From JAFAGX01 sp035623255 (lineage in GTDB: Bacteria > Acidobacteriota > Terriglobia > Terriglobales > Acidobacteriaceae): DNA of 57,390 nt. This document shows positions 33,477 through 42,530 of the stretch, piece after piece. The stretch covers positions 1 to 57,390 of the forward strand of contig DASPTU010000131.1 in NCBI GenBank assembly GCA_035623255.1, read 5' to 3'. The stretch's first letter is position 1; every line of letters begins with the position of its first letter. The position numbers were made by a program, and so were the translations under genes. The notes under the pieces were generated by a model. It had not been told where the DNA came from, searched no databases, and was given only the letters and a program-made list of their open reading frames with translations.

Positions 33477-33986
33477 CTAAGACTCGCCGAGCGTCATCTT
33501 CAGCTTTTTGGATTTTTCTTCCACGCTGTTGGCCAGGTTCTCTTTGTGAGCCGCCATTTTTTTTGCCAGGGCCGGGCTGGTGAGGGCGAGAATTTGGGCG
33601 GCGAGAATTCCCGCATTAGTGGCGCCAGCTTTTCCAATTGCGACGGTGGCGACGGGAATCCCAGCCGGCATCTGAACAGTAGCCAGGAGTGAGTCCAGTC
33701 CGTTGAGCGCCGTCGAGGGGATGGGAACTCCAATCACGGGCAAGGTGGTGTGAGCGGCGATGACTCCGGCGAGATGCGCGGCACCACCCGCTCCGGCAAT
33801 GATGACGCGAATTCCGCGATCGGCGGCCTTACGGGCGAAGTCGGCGGTCCGCTCGGGAGAGCGGTGGGCGGAGGTGACGTCAATTTCGTAGCCTATTCCA
33901 AAGTCGTCGAGCGTCTTGGCGGCCTCGCGCATGATTTCCAGGTCAGAGTCGCTTCCCATCACGATGGAGACGAGTGGCTTAGGCAT
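33477..33986 (-). CDS. purE: 5-(carboxyamino)imidazole ribonucleotide mutase
   Basis: Class I PurE of purine synthesis, moving the carboxyl group of N5-CAIR to give CAIR. The ATG at 33986 follows AAAGGA and yields 169 residues starting MPKPLVSIVMGSDSDLE. Further signatures are IDVTSAHRSPERT, IIAGAGGAAHLAGVIAAHT, and LPVIGVPIPSTALNGLDSL with PAGIPVATVAIGKAGATNAG. The C-terminal tail is Lys-rich. It lies 43 bases after purD on the same strand; no purK is in the window. Confidence 0.95.
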   Translation of the reverse strand: MPKPLVSIVMGSDSDLEIMREAAKTLDDFGIGYEIDVTSAHRSPERTADFARKAADRGIRVIIAGAGGAAHLAGVIAAHTTLPVIGVPIPSTALNGLDSLLATVQMPAGIPVATVAIGKAGATNAGILAAQILALTSPALAKKMAAHKENLANSVEEKSKKLKMTLGES

Positions 33987-34029
33987 AACGTCCTTTCGGC
34001 TGCCGAATGGATGACAACAGTCTTGAGAG

Positions 34030-35301
34030 CTATTTCTTGAGAGCTCTCGCCGCAATGTCCTTGCGGTAATGAGCGCCATCGAAGGCGATCCTGGACACGG
34101 CCGCATACGCGCGATCAACTGCGGTACCGAGATCCGGCGCACGCGCGGTTACACCTAACACGCGCCCCCCAGAGGTCACGTATCCACCATCAAGCGCGGT
34201 TGTGCCGGCGTGAAAAACCTTCACGCCTTCAACTTTGGCGGTGTCCTCAAGTCCGGAGATTTTCTTTCCTGCTTCAAATGTGCCAGGGTAGCCGCCGGAG
34301 GCCATGACAACGCAGACCGTGGGGTCGGGTGACCAGCGAAAATCGCCGTCGCTGACGCGTCCTTCAATGGTGGCTTCCATGGCCTCAAGCAGATCGCTTT
34401 CCAGACGCATCAGAATCGCCTGGGTTTCGGGATCACCGAAACGGCAATTGAATTCCAGGACCATAGGTCCGCGGGCGGTCATCATCAGGCCACAATAGAG
34501 CACGCCCCGATACTCCATTCCCTGCGCTTTCATGCCAGCCACAACCGGACGCGCGATGTGATGCACCAGCCAATGCTGCATCTGATCGTCGAGCATGGTT
34601 CGAGTCGAGTACGCGCCCATCCCACCCGTATTCGGGCCAGTGTCACCATCGCCAACTCGCTTGTGGTCCTGTGCGGGAACAAGCGGTGCTACTCGTTCTC
34701 CGTCGCTCAAAACCAGAAACGAAACTTCCTCTCCTTTCAAGCACTCTTCCACAACAAGACACAGACCCGCGTTGCCCAGCATCTTTCCGCTGAGCATATC
34801 GGTTGCGACGGCGGTCGCTTCCTCCTTGTTATGGCAGATGACAACACCTTTGCCGGCAGCCAAGCCATCGGCTTTCAGCACAACCGGCATATGAAAGTGG
34901 GGGAGAGCGTCGCGGAAGTCGGCGAGTGAGTTGCAAATGGCGTAGTGCGCGGTGGGGATGTTGAATCGCTGCATGAACTCCTTGGCGAAGCTCTTGCTGG
35001 ATTCGAGCTGGGCTGCGAGACGGGTCGGCCCGAAAACCTTCCATCCACGGCGCGTGAATTCATCGACTACACCCAGGGTGAGGGGCAATTCGGGCCCGAC
35101 GACCGTCAGATCGGGCTGAAGCTGATTTGCGACTGCGATCAGCGAGTCCAAATTCTTTAAGTCGGCGGGCACACATTCGGCTTCGGCAGAAATGCCGCCA
35201 TTGCCCGGCGCACAGTAGACTTTCGAGACACGCGGAGATTGGCGGAGTTTCCAAACCAGGGCGTGCTCGCGGCCGCCGCTTCCTATCACCAGAACTTTCA
35301 T
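34030..35301 (-). CDS. purD: Phosphoribosylamine-glycine ligase
   Basis: ATP-grasp enzyme that makes glycinamide ribonucleotide. The ATG at 35301 (MKVLVIGSGGREHALVWKLR) is the standard start, giving 423 residues; a longer frame to 35343 is not family-like. Motifs: YCAPGNGGISAEAECV, VGPELPLTLGVVDEF, the ATP-grasp region PVVLKADGLAAGKGVVICHN, and EFNCRFGDPETQAILMRLES with metal ligands. It precedes purE and is divergent from mntR across a 193-base gap. Confidence 0.95.
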   Translation of the reverse strand: MKVLVIGSGGREHALVWKLRQSPRVSKVYCAPGNGGISAEAECVPADLKNLDSLIAVANQLQPDLTVVGPELPLTLGVVDEFTRRGWKVFGPTRLAAQLESSKSFAKEFMQRFNIPTAHYAICNSLADFRDALPHFHMPVVLKADGLAAGKGVVICHNKEEATAVATDMLSGKMLGNAGLCLVVEECLKGEEVSFLVLSDGERVAPLVPAQDHKRVGDGDTGPNTGGMGAYSTRTMLDDQMQHWLVHHIARPVVAGMKAQGMEYRGVLYCGLMMTARGPMVLEFNCRFGDPETQAILMRLESDLLEAMEATIEGRVSDGDFRWSPDPTVCVVMASGGYPGTFEAGKKISGLEDTAKVEGVKVFHAGTTALDGGYVTSGGRVLGVTARAPDLGTAVDRAYAAVSRIAFDGAHYRKDIAARALKK

Positions 35302-35480
35302 AGCAGGACAGACAAGGTTAGGGGGAAACCGGGAAATTTTCAATTGCAGCTATCTCGATGCACAGGCCAGAATCGGACATGATCCTCGAAGTTGCGACTT
35401 CACTTTCTGGTCGAAGATCATTCTTGTATCCGATGTGGATGCCTCGGCGGACAATCTTATTAACCACGCTTAACGCGTCG

Positions 35481-35486
35481 TATAAT
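35481..35486 (+). promoter_or_regulatory. Consensus -10 box immediately before mntR
   Basis: A perfect TATAAT ends only eight bases before the mntR ATG at 35495. Normal start-site spacing would put the first transcribed base at or within a few bases of the start codon, implying a leaderless message. No Shine-Dalgarno sequence precedes the ATG, in agreement. No convincing -35 is seen. Confidence 0.6.
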
Positions 35487-35494
35487 CGGCAGAT

Positions 35495-36175
35495 ATGATC
35501 ACGGTCTCGAAAGAAGACTATCTAAAGGCGATTCTCGAGGCGGAGAGCGAAGGGGAGACCGTCATTTCGGCAACGCTCTCGCATAGGCTCTCTGTGTCGG
35601 CTCCCGCGGTTACGATGGCGTTGCGCCGACTGAAAAAGGACGGTCTGGTGCGGGTGCAGGTGGATGGCCAGGTTGGGCTGACCCCGGCGGGACGAAAAAT
35701 TGCCCGCAAGCTGACGCTCCGGCACCACCTGATCGAACGCATGCTGGCGGAGATATTCGGCATGGAATGGTACAAGGTCCACGATGAGGCGGAGCGCCTG
35801 GAACATGCCGTCTCCCCTGATTTCGAGGCGAAATTGTTGAGCAAACTGGGACGCGGAGGCGCTTGTCCACACGGCAACTTGACCGAACTGGAGAGTCCGG
35901 CCAGCCGCCGCAGGCGCGGCTTGCTGCTGCTTTCGGAGGCCGAAGCCGGAAAGGCGTATGTGGTCAGCGGCATTTATGAGCGGGACCGGCAACTGCTCGA
36001 ATTTCTGGAGCACCGCGGCATCCGTCCCGGCGCGCGATTGCATGTATCGGGCAGAAATTACGATCAAACTCTTACGATGAAGACCGACGCCGGAGACGTG
36101 GCGCTCGGCCACTCTGCATCGGAGAAAGTTTGGGTGTCGGGAGAACGTCATTCCCACCGCAAGGCCTCCTCTTAG
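35495..36175 (+). CDS. mntR: DtxR/MntR-family metal-dependent repressor
   Basis: Senses intracellular Mn or Fe and represses uptake genes. The 226-residue protein has an N-terminal winged helix-turn-helix (SKEDYLKAILEAESEGETVI, LSHRLSVSAPAVTMALRRLK), a dimerisation and metal-binding domain (LTLRHHLIERMLAEIFGMEW, VHDEAERLEHAVSPDFE, ACPHGN) and a C-terminal FeoA/SH3-like domain (about 150-215), so it is the three-domain DtxR form rather than short Bacillus MntR. Given mntH directly downstream, manganese is the likely effector. The ATG at 35495 appears to be at the mRNA 5' end. Confidence 0.9.
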   Translation: MITVSKEDYLKAILEAESEGETVISATLSHRLSVSAPAVTMALRRLKKDGLVRVQVDGQVGLTPAGRKIARKLTLRHHLIERMLAEIFGMEWYKVHDEAERLEHAVSPDFEAKLLSKLGRGGACPHGNLTELESPASRRRRGLLLLSEAEAGKAYVVSGIYERDRQLLEFLEHRGIRPGARLHVSGRNYDQTLTMKTDAGDVALGHSASEKVWVSGERHSHRKASS

Positions 36176-36197
36176 TTGTTTGCGTTTTCGCGGGTAC

Positions 36198-36213
36198 AAT
36201 TACTTAAGTAATT
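36198..36213 (+). promoter_or_regulatory. Palindromic operator, candidate MntR box
   Basis: AATTACTTAAGTAATT is a perfect 16-base palindrome in the gap between mntR and mntH. Its right end touches the candidate -35 of the mntH promoter, so a bound repressor would block RNA polymerase. AT-rich TTAAG-centred palindromes are typical of MntR boxes; assignment to this MntR is inference from location. Confidence 0.6.
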
Positions 36214-36241
36214 AACTGTAGTTTACATCCACAGGTATACT
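36212..36241 (+). promoter_or_regulatory. Candidate mntH promoter
   Basis: TTAACT (36212-36217) and TATACT (36236-36241) are separated by 18 bases, in good agreement with sigma-70 elements. Start of transcription would be near 36248, leaving a leader of about 34 bases before the ATG at 36282. The -35 overlaps the end of the palindrome. Confidence 0.5.
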
Positions 36242-36281
36242 CATGCTAAGATCATAGGGCCCCCTTGGCGGTTCCAGCACG

Positions 36282-37628
36282 ATGGCAACTAACGCGATCG
36301 ATTCCGGCGGACAGGCGTGGCGTTCTGAGGTATTTCAGCCCAGTCTGCCCGAAGTCCACAGCAGCCTGGCTATTCCACAGACATCGGCTGTCTTACGCAA
36401 GTTGCTGGCATTTGCCGGGCCCGGATTCCTGATTGCGGTCGGCTACATGGATCCGGGAAACTGGGCCACCGACCTGGCCGGTGGATCACGTTACAACTAC
36501 ACGCTGCTGTCGGTCATCATGCTGTCGAATTTTATGGCCATTTTGCTGCAGGCACTGGCCATCAAGCTTGGCGTAGCAACGGGAAGGGACCTGGCACAGG
36601 CTTGCCGCGACCATTTCAGCCGGCCGGTATCGTTTGGCCTTTGGGTTTTTGCCGAAGTGGCGATCGCGGCGTGTGATCTGGCGGAGGTGATCGGTTCCGC
36701 CATCGCTTTGAACCTGCTGTTTCACATTCCTGTGATTTGGGGTGTGTGCCTGACGGCCCTGGATGTGTTGATGATTCTCTTTTTGCAGCAGAAAGGGTTT
36801 CGCTTCCTGGAAGCGCTGGTGATTTCGCTGATTGCTACGATCGGCATTTGCTTTGGGTTGGAGATTTTGTTCTCGCGACCGAGCGCTACCGGTCTGCTTT
36901 CCGGATTTTTTGTGCCTTCTCCAGAAATCATTCGCGATCCTGGAATGCTGTACATTGCGATTGGCATTTTGGGCGCAACCGTGATGCCGCACAATCTCTA
37001 TCTGCACTCGGCCATTGTGCAGACGCGGAAGTTCGAACGTACTCCAGAGGGGAAGCGTGAGGCCATCCGTTATAGCACCATCGATTCCACGGTGGCACTG
37101 ATGTTCGCATTGTTTGTCAATGCTGCGATTCTGGTGGTTTCGGCGGCAACGTTTTATCGCAACGGATATCACCAGGTAGCCGAGATTCAAGACGCCTACA
37201 AACTTCTGTCGCCGCTGCTGGGAGTCACCGCCGCCAGTACCGTGTTTGCTTTGGCGCTGCTGGCTTCCGGGCAAAATTCCACGTTAACCGGAACTTTGGC
37301 CGGGCAGGTGGTGATGGAAGGATTTCTGAGTATTCGCCTGCGGCCCTGGCTGCGCCGCCTCATCACGCGGGCCCTCGCGATCGTCCCCGCCATCGTGGTC
37401 ACGGCATTCTGGGGTGCTCGCGGGACCGCCAATCTTCTGATTTTCAGCCAGGTGATCTTGAGCATGCAGCTCAGCTCTGCGGTGTTTCCGCTAGTGATGT
37501 TCACCAGTGACCAACGAAAGATGGGTGAGTTCGTTAATCCACTCTGGCTGAAGTCTCTTTCCTGGGTCACGGCGGTGTTCATTGCTGTCCTTAATTGCTG
37601 GCTCTTAGTACAAGCGCTGCACGCATAG
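36282..37628 (+). CDS. mntH: Nramp-family divalent metal transporter
   Basis: Proton-coupled Mn(II)/Fe(II) importer of the inner membrane. The 448 residues form about 11 helices. Both metal-site motifs are intact: DPGN in helix 1 (Asp57-Asn60, GYMDPGNWATDLAGGSRYNY) and the Ala-x-x-Met-Pro-His motif in helix 6 (Met235, GATVMPHNLYLHSAIVQTR). The N-terminal 40 residues are soluble. It follows mntR with a 106-base gap holding the operator-like palindrome, so repression by MntR when Mn is plentiful is expected. Confidence 0.93.
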   Translation: MATNAIDSGGQAWRSEVFQPSLPEVHSSLAIPQTSAVLRKLLAFAGPGFLIAVGYMDPGNWATDLAGGSRYNYTLLSVIMLSNFMAILLQALAIKLGVATGRDLAQACRDHFSRPVSFGLWVFAEVAIAACDLAEVIGSAIALNLLFHIPVIWGVCLTALDVLMILFLQQKGFRFLEALVISLIATIGICFGLEILFSRPSATGLLSGFFVPSPEIIRDPGMLYIAIGILGATVMPHNLYLHSAIVQTRKFERTPEGKREAIRYSTIDSTVALMFALFVNAAILVVSAATFYRNGYHQVAEIQDAYKLLSPLLGVTAASTVFALALLASGQNSTLTGTLAGQVVMEGFLSIRLRPWLRRLITRALAIVPAIVVTAFWGARGTANLLIFSQVILSMQLSSAVFPLVMFTSDQRKMGEFVNPLWLKSLSWVTAVFIAVLNCWLLVQALHA

Positions 37629-37639
37629 AATCCCCCGAT

Positions 37640-37665
37640 TTCGGCCGATGTTTCAAACGGCCGAA
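37640..37665 (+). other. Hairpin 12 bases after mntH, possible terminator
   Basis: TTCGGCCG (37640-37647) pairs with CGGCCGAA (37658-37665) around a ten-base loop. No T run follows, so it is not a canonical intrinsic terminator, but its position just beyond the mntH stop suggests a 3'-end structure. Confidence 0.4.
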
Positions 37666-37703
37666 CAGGTTGGTAGTGGGGCAGTTTGCCATCCAGGGAT
37701 GCG

Positions 37704-37748
37704 CGCCCAAATCCCTCGCGGCGTAAAGGCGGCTTGCTCGAGATGACA
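37704..37748. repeat. Dispersed repeat copy between mntH and acnA
   Basis: CGCCCAAATCCCTCGCGGCG then CTTGCTCGAGATGACA aligns closely with 55165-55209 (CGCCCAGATCCCTCGCGGCG, CTTGCTCGGGATGACA); only a few substitutions and a small length change separate them. Both are intergenic. The rest of the 261-base gap shows nothing else except a short open frame that looks spurious. Confidence 0.7.
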
Positions 37749-37889
37749 AGCCAAACTGACCCGCCACTGACAGGCTTTCAGCGCCTCCGCCAGCGCCCGA
37801 CAAAAACGCATAGAATAGACGCAAGCTGGATTGCGCCGCTACGCTTCCGCACAGCATGCTCCAGCATCCATTAATAGAGGAAGGCAGTT

Positions 37890-40595
37890 ATGAATAGTTT
37901 CGGCAGTCGGTCTGTCCTACACGTTGGCACCAAAGATTACGAAATTTACCGCATCGATGCGCTCGACAAGCAGGGAATCTCGACTAAACATCTGCCTTAT
38001 TCGCTACGCATTCTTCTGGAGAATTTACTGCGGACAGAGGATGGGCGGAATGTGACTCAGCATGACATTCGGACGCTGGCTGCGTGGAGTGGCAGGGCCA
38101 AGCCCGACAAGGAAATTGCGTTCACTCCGAGCCGTGTGCTGATGCAGGATTTCACGGGAGTTCCTGCGGTGGTTGACCTGGCGGCAATGCGCGATGCGAT
38201 GGAACGCCTTTCGGGCGACCCGGCTTTGATCAATCCATTGCAGCCAGCGGAATTGGTGATTGATCATTCAGTGCAGGTGGACCAGTTCGGAACTGCGAAC
38301 GCCCTGCAACTGAACGCCGAGCTTGAATTCCTGCGCAACAAGGAGCGCTACGCATTTCTGCGATGGGGGCAAACCGCGTTTCGCAATCTGGCGATCGTGC
38401 CACCGGACACCGGGATCGTGCACCAAGTGAATCTGGAATATTTGGCACGCGTGATTTTCGTGCAGGAGTCACCGGGAAAGCGAGTGGCTTATCCCGATAC
38501 GGTGGTTGGCACCGATTCGCATACGACGATGATCAACGGCCTGGGCGTACTTGGCTGGGGGGCCGGTGGGATAGAGGCTGAAGCCGCAATGCTGGGGCAG
38601 GCGGTATCGATGGTGATCCCGCACGTTGTCGGAGTGAGGCTGATTGGAAAACTGCGCGAGGGAGCGACTGCGACCGATCTTGTGCTGACGATCACCGAAA
38701 TGTTGCGCAAGCACGGGGTGGTTGGAAAGTTCGTCGAATACTTCGGACCCGGGCTGCAGGAGTTGCCGCTGGCGGACCGCGCCACCATCGGCAATATGTC
38801 GCCAGAGTACGGCGCCACCTGCGGCATTTTCCCGATCGACAAGGAAACTCTCAGCTACCTAAGGCTGACTGGACGATCAGAGGAGCAGATCGGCTTGGTA
38901 GAGGCATATTGCCGCGAACAGGGCTTGTTTCATGAAGAGAAGACTCCTGAAGCCGAGTATTCGGAGTTGCTGTCGCTCGATCTGGCCACGGTCGAGCCAA
39001 GCCTTGCCGGGCCAAAGCGTCCGCAGGACCGCGTGCCGCTTTCAGGGGCGAAAGCGTCATTCGATCAGGCACTGCCGACGCTGATCAAACCGGGCAAAGG
39101 CACCGCAAAAACTTCGGAGGCGGCATCCGGAAACGGGCACCTTCATCATGGCAGCGTAGTCATCGCAGCGATTACCAGCTGCACGAACACTTCGAATCCC
39201 TCGGTGATGCTTGCGGCAGGTTTGCTCGCGAAGAAGGCCGTGGAGCGCGGGCTGCAGGTTCCCGCATGGGTCAAGACTTCGTTGGCGCCAGGATCCAAGG
39301 TTGTACGCGATTACCTGGAGCGCGCCGGACTAACGGGTTATCTCGAAAAGCTGAAATTCAATATTGTGGGTTATGGTTGTACGACTTGCATTGGCAACTC
39401 GGGACCGCTGCCCGAGGAGGTCGCGCGCGCCATCGACGAAAACAACCTGGTGGTGGCGTCGGTGCTGTCGGGCAATCGTAATTTTGAGGGCCGAATCAAT
39501 CCCGATGTTCGCGCAAACTACCTGATGTCCCCGCCGCTGGTTGTCGCCTTTGCCTTGGCGGGCCGCGTCGATGTGGATTTGCGGAAAGATCCAATTGGCA
39601 AAGACAAACTGGGGAATCCGGTTTATCTATCCGATCTCTGGCCCACGCGCACCGAAGTGGAAGATGCCATGGGCAAGTCGATTTCTTCGGACATGTTTCG
39701 CAAGACGTACAGCGAGGTCTATCACGGAGACGATCGTTGGCGGGGGTTGGCGGTACCCAAAGGCGAAACCTATGCGTGGGATCCGAATTCCACTTACATT
39801 CGACAGGCCCCTTATTTCGATGGCATGACGCTAAAACCGCAGGCGGTTGAGGACATCCGGGGTGCGCGCGTGCTGGCAGTGCTTGGAGACAGCGTTACCA
39901 CCGACCATATCTCTCCGGCAGGTTCCATCAAGAAAGACAGCCCGGCGGGAAAGTATTTGATAGAGCATGGAGTTAAACCGGCGGATTTCAACTCCTACGG
40001 CTCACGCCGGGGGAATCATGAAGTCATGGTGCGAGGAACGTTCGCGAACGTGCGCTTGCGCAACAAAATGGTGCCCAATCTTGAAGGCGGATTCACGCGC
40101 CATCTGCCGGATGGGACGGAGATGACGATCTTTGAAGCTTCGGAAAAGTACATAGCTGAAGGGGTTCCGCTGGTGATTATTGCCGGCAAAGAGTATGGCT
40201 CGGGTTCGTCGCGCGATTGGGCTGCCAAAGGGCCACTGCTGCTGGGAGTTCGGGCCGTCCTGGCGGAGAGCTATGAGCGCATTCATCGTTCGAACCTGGT
40301 GGGGATGGGGATTCTGCCTTTGCAATTCCTGGATGGAGCAAATGCCCAGTCGATAGGGCTGAGTGGCGAGGAGGTGTTCGAGATCAGCGGGGTACGCGAG
40401 ATGGTTGAGCACTTTGCGCCGGGCCGTCAAGCAAAAGTAAAGGCGAAAGGAGCCGGAAAGACGATTGAATTCGAGGCCTTGGTGAGGATCGACACACCGC
40501 AAGAAGCGCAATATTACGCGAACGGCGGGATTCTGCAGTTCGTGTTACGGCAACTGCTCGCTGGAAGACCGAAGCCGGCGGCGGTGACGGCATAA
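37890..40595 (+). CDS. acnA: Aconitate hydratase A
   Basis: Isomerises citrate and isocitrate in the TCA cycle. The 901-residue protein is of the AcnA/IRP1 type. Cluster cysteines are Cys431 (ITSCTNTSNPSVM), Cys497 and Cys500 (GYGCTTCIGNSGPL). Other signatures: VGTDSHTTMINGLGVLGWG, GAGGIEAEAAMLGQAVSMVI, and the swivelling C-terminal domain with EYGSGSSRDWAAKGPLLLGV and SYERIHRSNLVGMGILPLQ. GAGGAAGG precedes the ATG. No regulator is adjacent. Confidence 0.96.
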   Translation: MNSFGSRSVLHVGTKDYEIYRIDALDKQGISTKHLPYSLRILLENLLRTEDGRNVTQHDIRTLAAWSGRAKPDKEIAFTPSRVLMQDFTGVPAVVDLAAMRDAMERLSGDPALINPLQPAELVIDHSVQVDQFGTANALQLNAELEFLRNKERYAFLRWGQTAFRNLAIVPPDTGIVHQVNLEYLARVIFVQESPGKRVAYPDTVVGTDSHTTMINGLGVLGWGAGGIEAEAAMLGQAVSMVIPHVVGVRLIGKLREGATATDLVLTITEMLRKHGVVGKFVEYFGPGLQELPLADRATIGNMSPEYGATCGIFPIDKETLSYLRLTGRSEEQIGLVEAYCREQGLFHEEKTPEAEYSELLSLDLATVEPSLAGPKRPQDRVPLSGAKASFDQALPTLIKPGKGTAKTSEAASGNGHLHHGSVVIAAITSCTNTSNPSVMLAAGLLAKKAVERGLQVPAWVKTSLAPGSKVVRDYLERAGLTGYLEKLKFNIVGYGCTTCIGNSGPLPEEVARAIDENNLVVASVLSGNRNFEGRINPDVRANYLMSPPLVVAFALAGRVDVDLRKDPIGKDKLGNPVYLSDLWPTRTEVEDAMGKSISSDMFRKTYSEVYHGDDRWRGLAVPKGETYAWDPNSTYIRQAPYFDGMTLKPQAVEDIRGARVLAVLGDSVTTDHISPAGSIKKDSPAGKYLIEHGVKPADFNSYGSRRGNHEVMVRGTFANVRLRNKMVPNLEGGFTRHLPDGTEMTIFEASEKYIAEGVPLVIIAGKEYGSGSSRDWAAKGPLLLGVRAVLAESYERIHRSNLVGMGILPLQFLDGANAQSIGLSGEEVFEISGVREMVEHFAPGRQAKVKAKGAGKTIEFEALVRIDTPQEAQYYANGGILQFVLRQLLAGRPKPAAVTA

Positions 40596-40674
40596 GCTTT
40601 TGTGCGGCACTGGGCCTACGTAAAACCCAAACCACACAGGACACAGAGCGCGTGGAGGAGGACAGTCCGGGCGG

Positions 40675-41124
40675 TCAGAATGCTTTTGCCGAGTCGAGCA
40701 GAATTGTGACTGGCCCTTCATTGACCAGTTTCACCTGCATCATTTCCTGAAAACGGCCGGTTTCGCAGTGCAAGCCGGTCGCGCGGATTCGTTGAACGAA
40801 GTACTCGTAGAGTTCGCGGGCGCGCTCCGGGGATGCGGCCGCATCGAAAGACGGGCGCTTGCCGCGGCGGACGTCACCGTAGAGCGTGAATTGGGAGACG
40901 ACCAGAACCGCACCCTTGATTGCTGCCACATCCAAGTTCATTTTTCCGGCTTCGTCCTCGAAGATGCGCAGTCCCGTTATCTTGTCGACGACGTAGTCGG
41001 CATCTTTCTCGGAATCGTCTTTTGCGACTCCGAGCAGCACGAGCAAGCCGCGCTTGATCTGGCCGGTGATCTCAGGGCCGACGGATACCTCAGCCCGACT
41101 CACGCGTTGAACTACGGCACGCAT
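40675..41124 (-). CDS. dtd: D-aminoacyl-tRNA deacylase
   Basis: Hydrolyses D-amino acids and misplaced glycine from tRNAs. The ATG at 41124 gives 149 residues starting MRAVVQRVSRAEVSVG; a longer frame upstream is not family-like. Both active-site motifs are present: SQFTLYGDVRRGKRPSF and NEGPVTILLDSAKAF at the C-terminus. It is divergent from the amidohydrolase gene and converges on acnA; the 79-base gap to acnA holds an ACCACACAGGACACAGAG-like stretch. Confidence 0.95.
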   Translation of the reverse strand: MRAVVQRVSRAEVSVGPEITGQIKRGLLVLLGVAKDDSEKDADYVVDKITGLRIFEDEAGKMNLDVAAIKGAVLVVSQFTLYGDVRRGKRPSFDAAASPERARELYEYFVQRIRATGLHCETGRFQEMMQVKLVNEGPVTILLDSAKAF

Positions 41125-41243
41125 CTTTTCCGCGTCTTCGCCAATAAAGTTTCTCATCATATACGCAAGCTTTGATTGACGACAGCCATGCCGACACCTA
41201 CAATTCGGTTTCTTTTGCTTCGAAATCTTTGAGGTAATCAAGA

Positions 41244-42530
41244 ATGACCCGGGTTGCAATACGTTCGGCTCTGCTTGTCGCACTTCTCCTTGCGTCTGTG
41301 GCCGTGGCACAGCTGCCGTCTGCGCACAACGAAGTGGTCATCAAGAATGCCGTGGTGATGACCGTGACGCACGGCAACATCTCCAACGGCAGCGTTTACA
41401 TCAAGGATGGCAAGATTGCGGCGGTCGGAAAGGAGGTCAACGCTCCCTCGAGTGCAACAGTAATTGATGCGGGGGGAAAGTATGTTACGCCGGGACTCAT
41501 TGATTCCCACTCGCATATCGCACTCGACGACGATGTGAACGAAGCAACCAGCCCGATCACGCCGCAGATGATGATGATTGATGCCTTCGATTATCAGGAC
41601 AAGGCAATCTACCGGGTGTTGGCGGGCGGAGTCACGACGTCGCTGTTACTGCACGGTTCGGCGAACATGATCGGTGGACAGGCGGTGGTGATCAAGCACA
41701 AATACGGGTTGAATCGGGACGCCATGCTGTTTCCGGGAGCGCCGCAATCCATCAAATTCGCCAGCGGAGAAAATCCAAAACGGGTGTATGGCAGCCGCGA
41801 TCAGCTGCCCTCGACGCGCATGGGAAATTTCGAAGTGCAACGCGAGGCGCTGGTGCAAGCGCAGGACTACATGCGTGAATGGGATGACTACAACGCGAAA
41901 TTGAAGCGGGGCGACAAGGATGCGACTCCACCCAAGCGTGATTTGAAGATGGAGGCGCTGGCTGACGTGCTGCGAGGGAAATTGCTGGTACAGATTCACT
42001 GCTACCGCGCGGACGAGTTGCTGACCGAGATGGCGATGGCGAAGGAATTCGGATATAAGCTGCGCGCATTTCATCATGCACTCGAAGCCTACAAAGTGGC
42101 AGATCAGCTCGCGGCCAACGGGATCGGTATTGCGACGTTTTCGGACTGGTGGGGATACAAGCAGGAAGCGTGGGACGCGATTCCGTGGAATGCGGTGATA
42201 TGCATGCGGAAGGGGGTGCGGGTGGCGATCAAAAGCGACTCGGACGATTTTGCCCGCCGTTTGAATCAGGAGGCCGGAAAGACAATTCACTATGGTGGCG
42301 CCACGGAAGAAGAAGCTTTGAAGATGATCACGCTGAACGCGGCATGGATCATCGGAGTGGATGACCGGGTAGGGTCGATTGACGTCGGCAAGGATGCGGA
42401 CCTGGTGATCTGGGACGGATATCCGCTCTCCAGCTACGGCGTGCCCAACAAAGTTTTCATTGATGGAGACGTTTATTTCGACCGCTCGTTGCCGAGGTTC
42501 GGCATGCCCCATTACAGGGAGGGGGAATGA
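41244..42530 (+). CDS. Exported amidohydrolase, imidazolonepropionase-like, metal site intact
   Basis: A 428-residue protein with a signal peptide (about 1-22, ending SVAVAQ) and an amidohydrolase superfamily barrel. Metal ligands expected at HxH are in PGLIDSHSHIALDDD; further His in VQIHCYRADELL and AFHHALEAYKVADQ, and the terminal Asp in AIKSDSDDFARR. The composite beta-sandwich is formed by the N- and C-terminal parts (ITLNAAWIIGVDDRVGSIDV, GKDADLVIWDGYPLSSYGV). GAGGTAATC precedes the ATG. Substrate unknown, probably a peptide, dipeptide or cyclic amide outside the cytoplasm. It overlaps the next gene by four bases. Confidence 0.88.
   Translation: MTRVAIRSALLVALLLASVAVAQLPSAHNEVVIKNAVVMTVTHGNISNGSVYIKDGKIAAVGKEVNAPSSATVIDAGGKYVTPGLIDSHSHIALDDDVNEATSPITPQMMMIDAFDYQDKAIYRVLAGGVTTSLLLHGSANMIGGQAVVIKHKYGLNRDAMLFPGAPQSIKFASGENPKRVYGSRDQLPSTRMGNFEVQREALVQAQDYMREWDDYNAKLKRGDKDATPPKRDLKMEALADVLRGKLLVQIHCYRADELLTEMAMAKEFGYKLRAFHHALEAYKVADQLAANGIGIATFSDWWGYKQEAWDAIPWNAVICMRKGVRVAIKSDSDDFARRLNQEAGKTIHYGGATEEEALKMITLNAAWIIGVDDRVGSIDVGKDADLVIWDGYPLSSYGVPNKVFIDGDVYFDRSLPRFGMPHYREGE

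Noticed and set aside
37686..37874. Plus-strand 62-codon frame in the mntH-acnA gap
   Set aside because: Covers the dispersed repeat and has no ribosome site; likely spurious.
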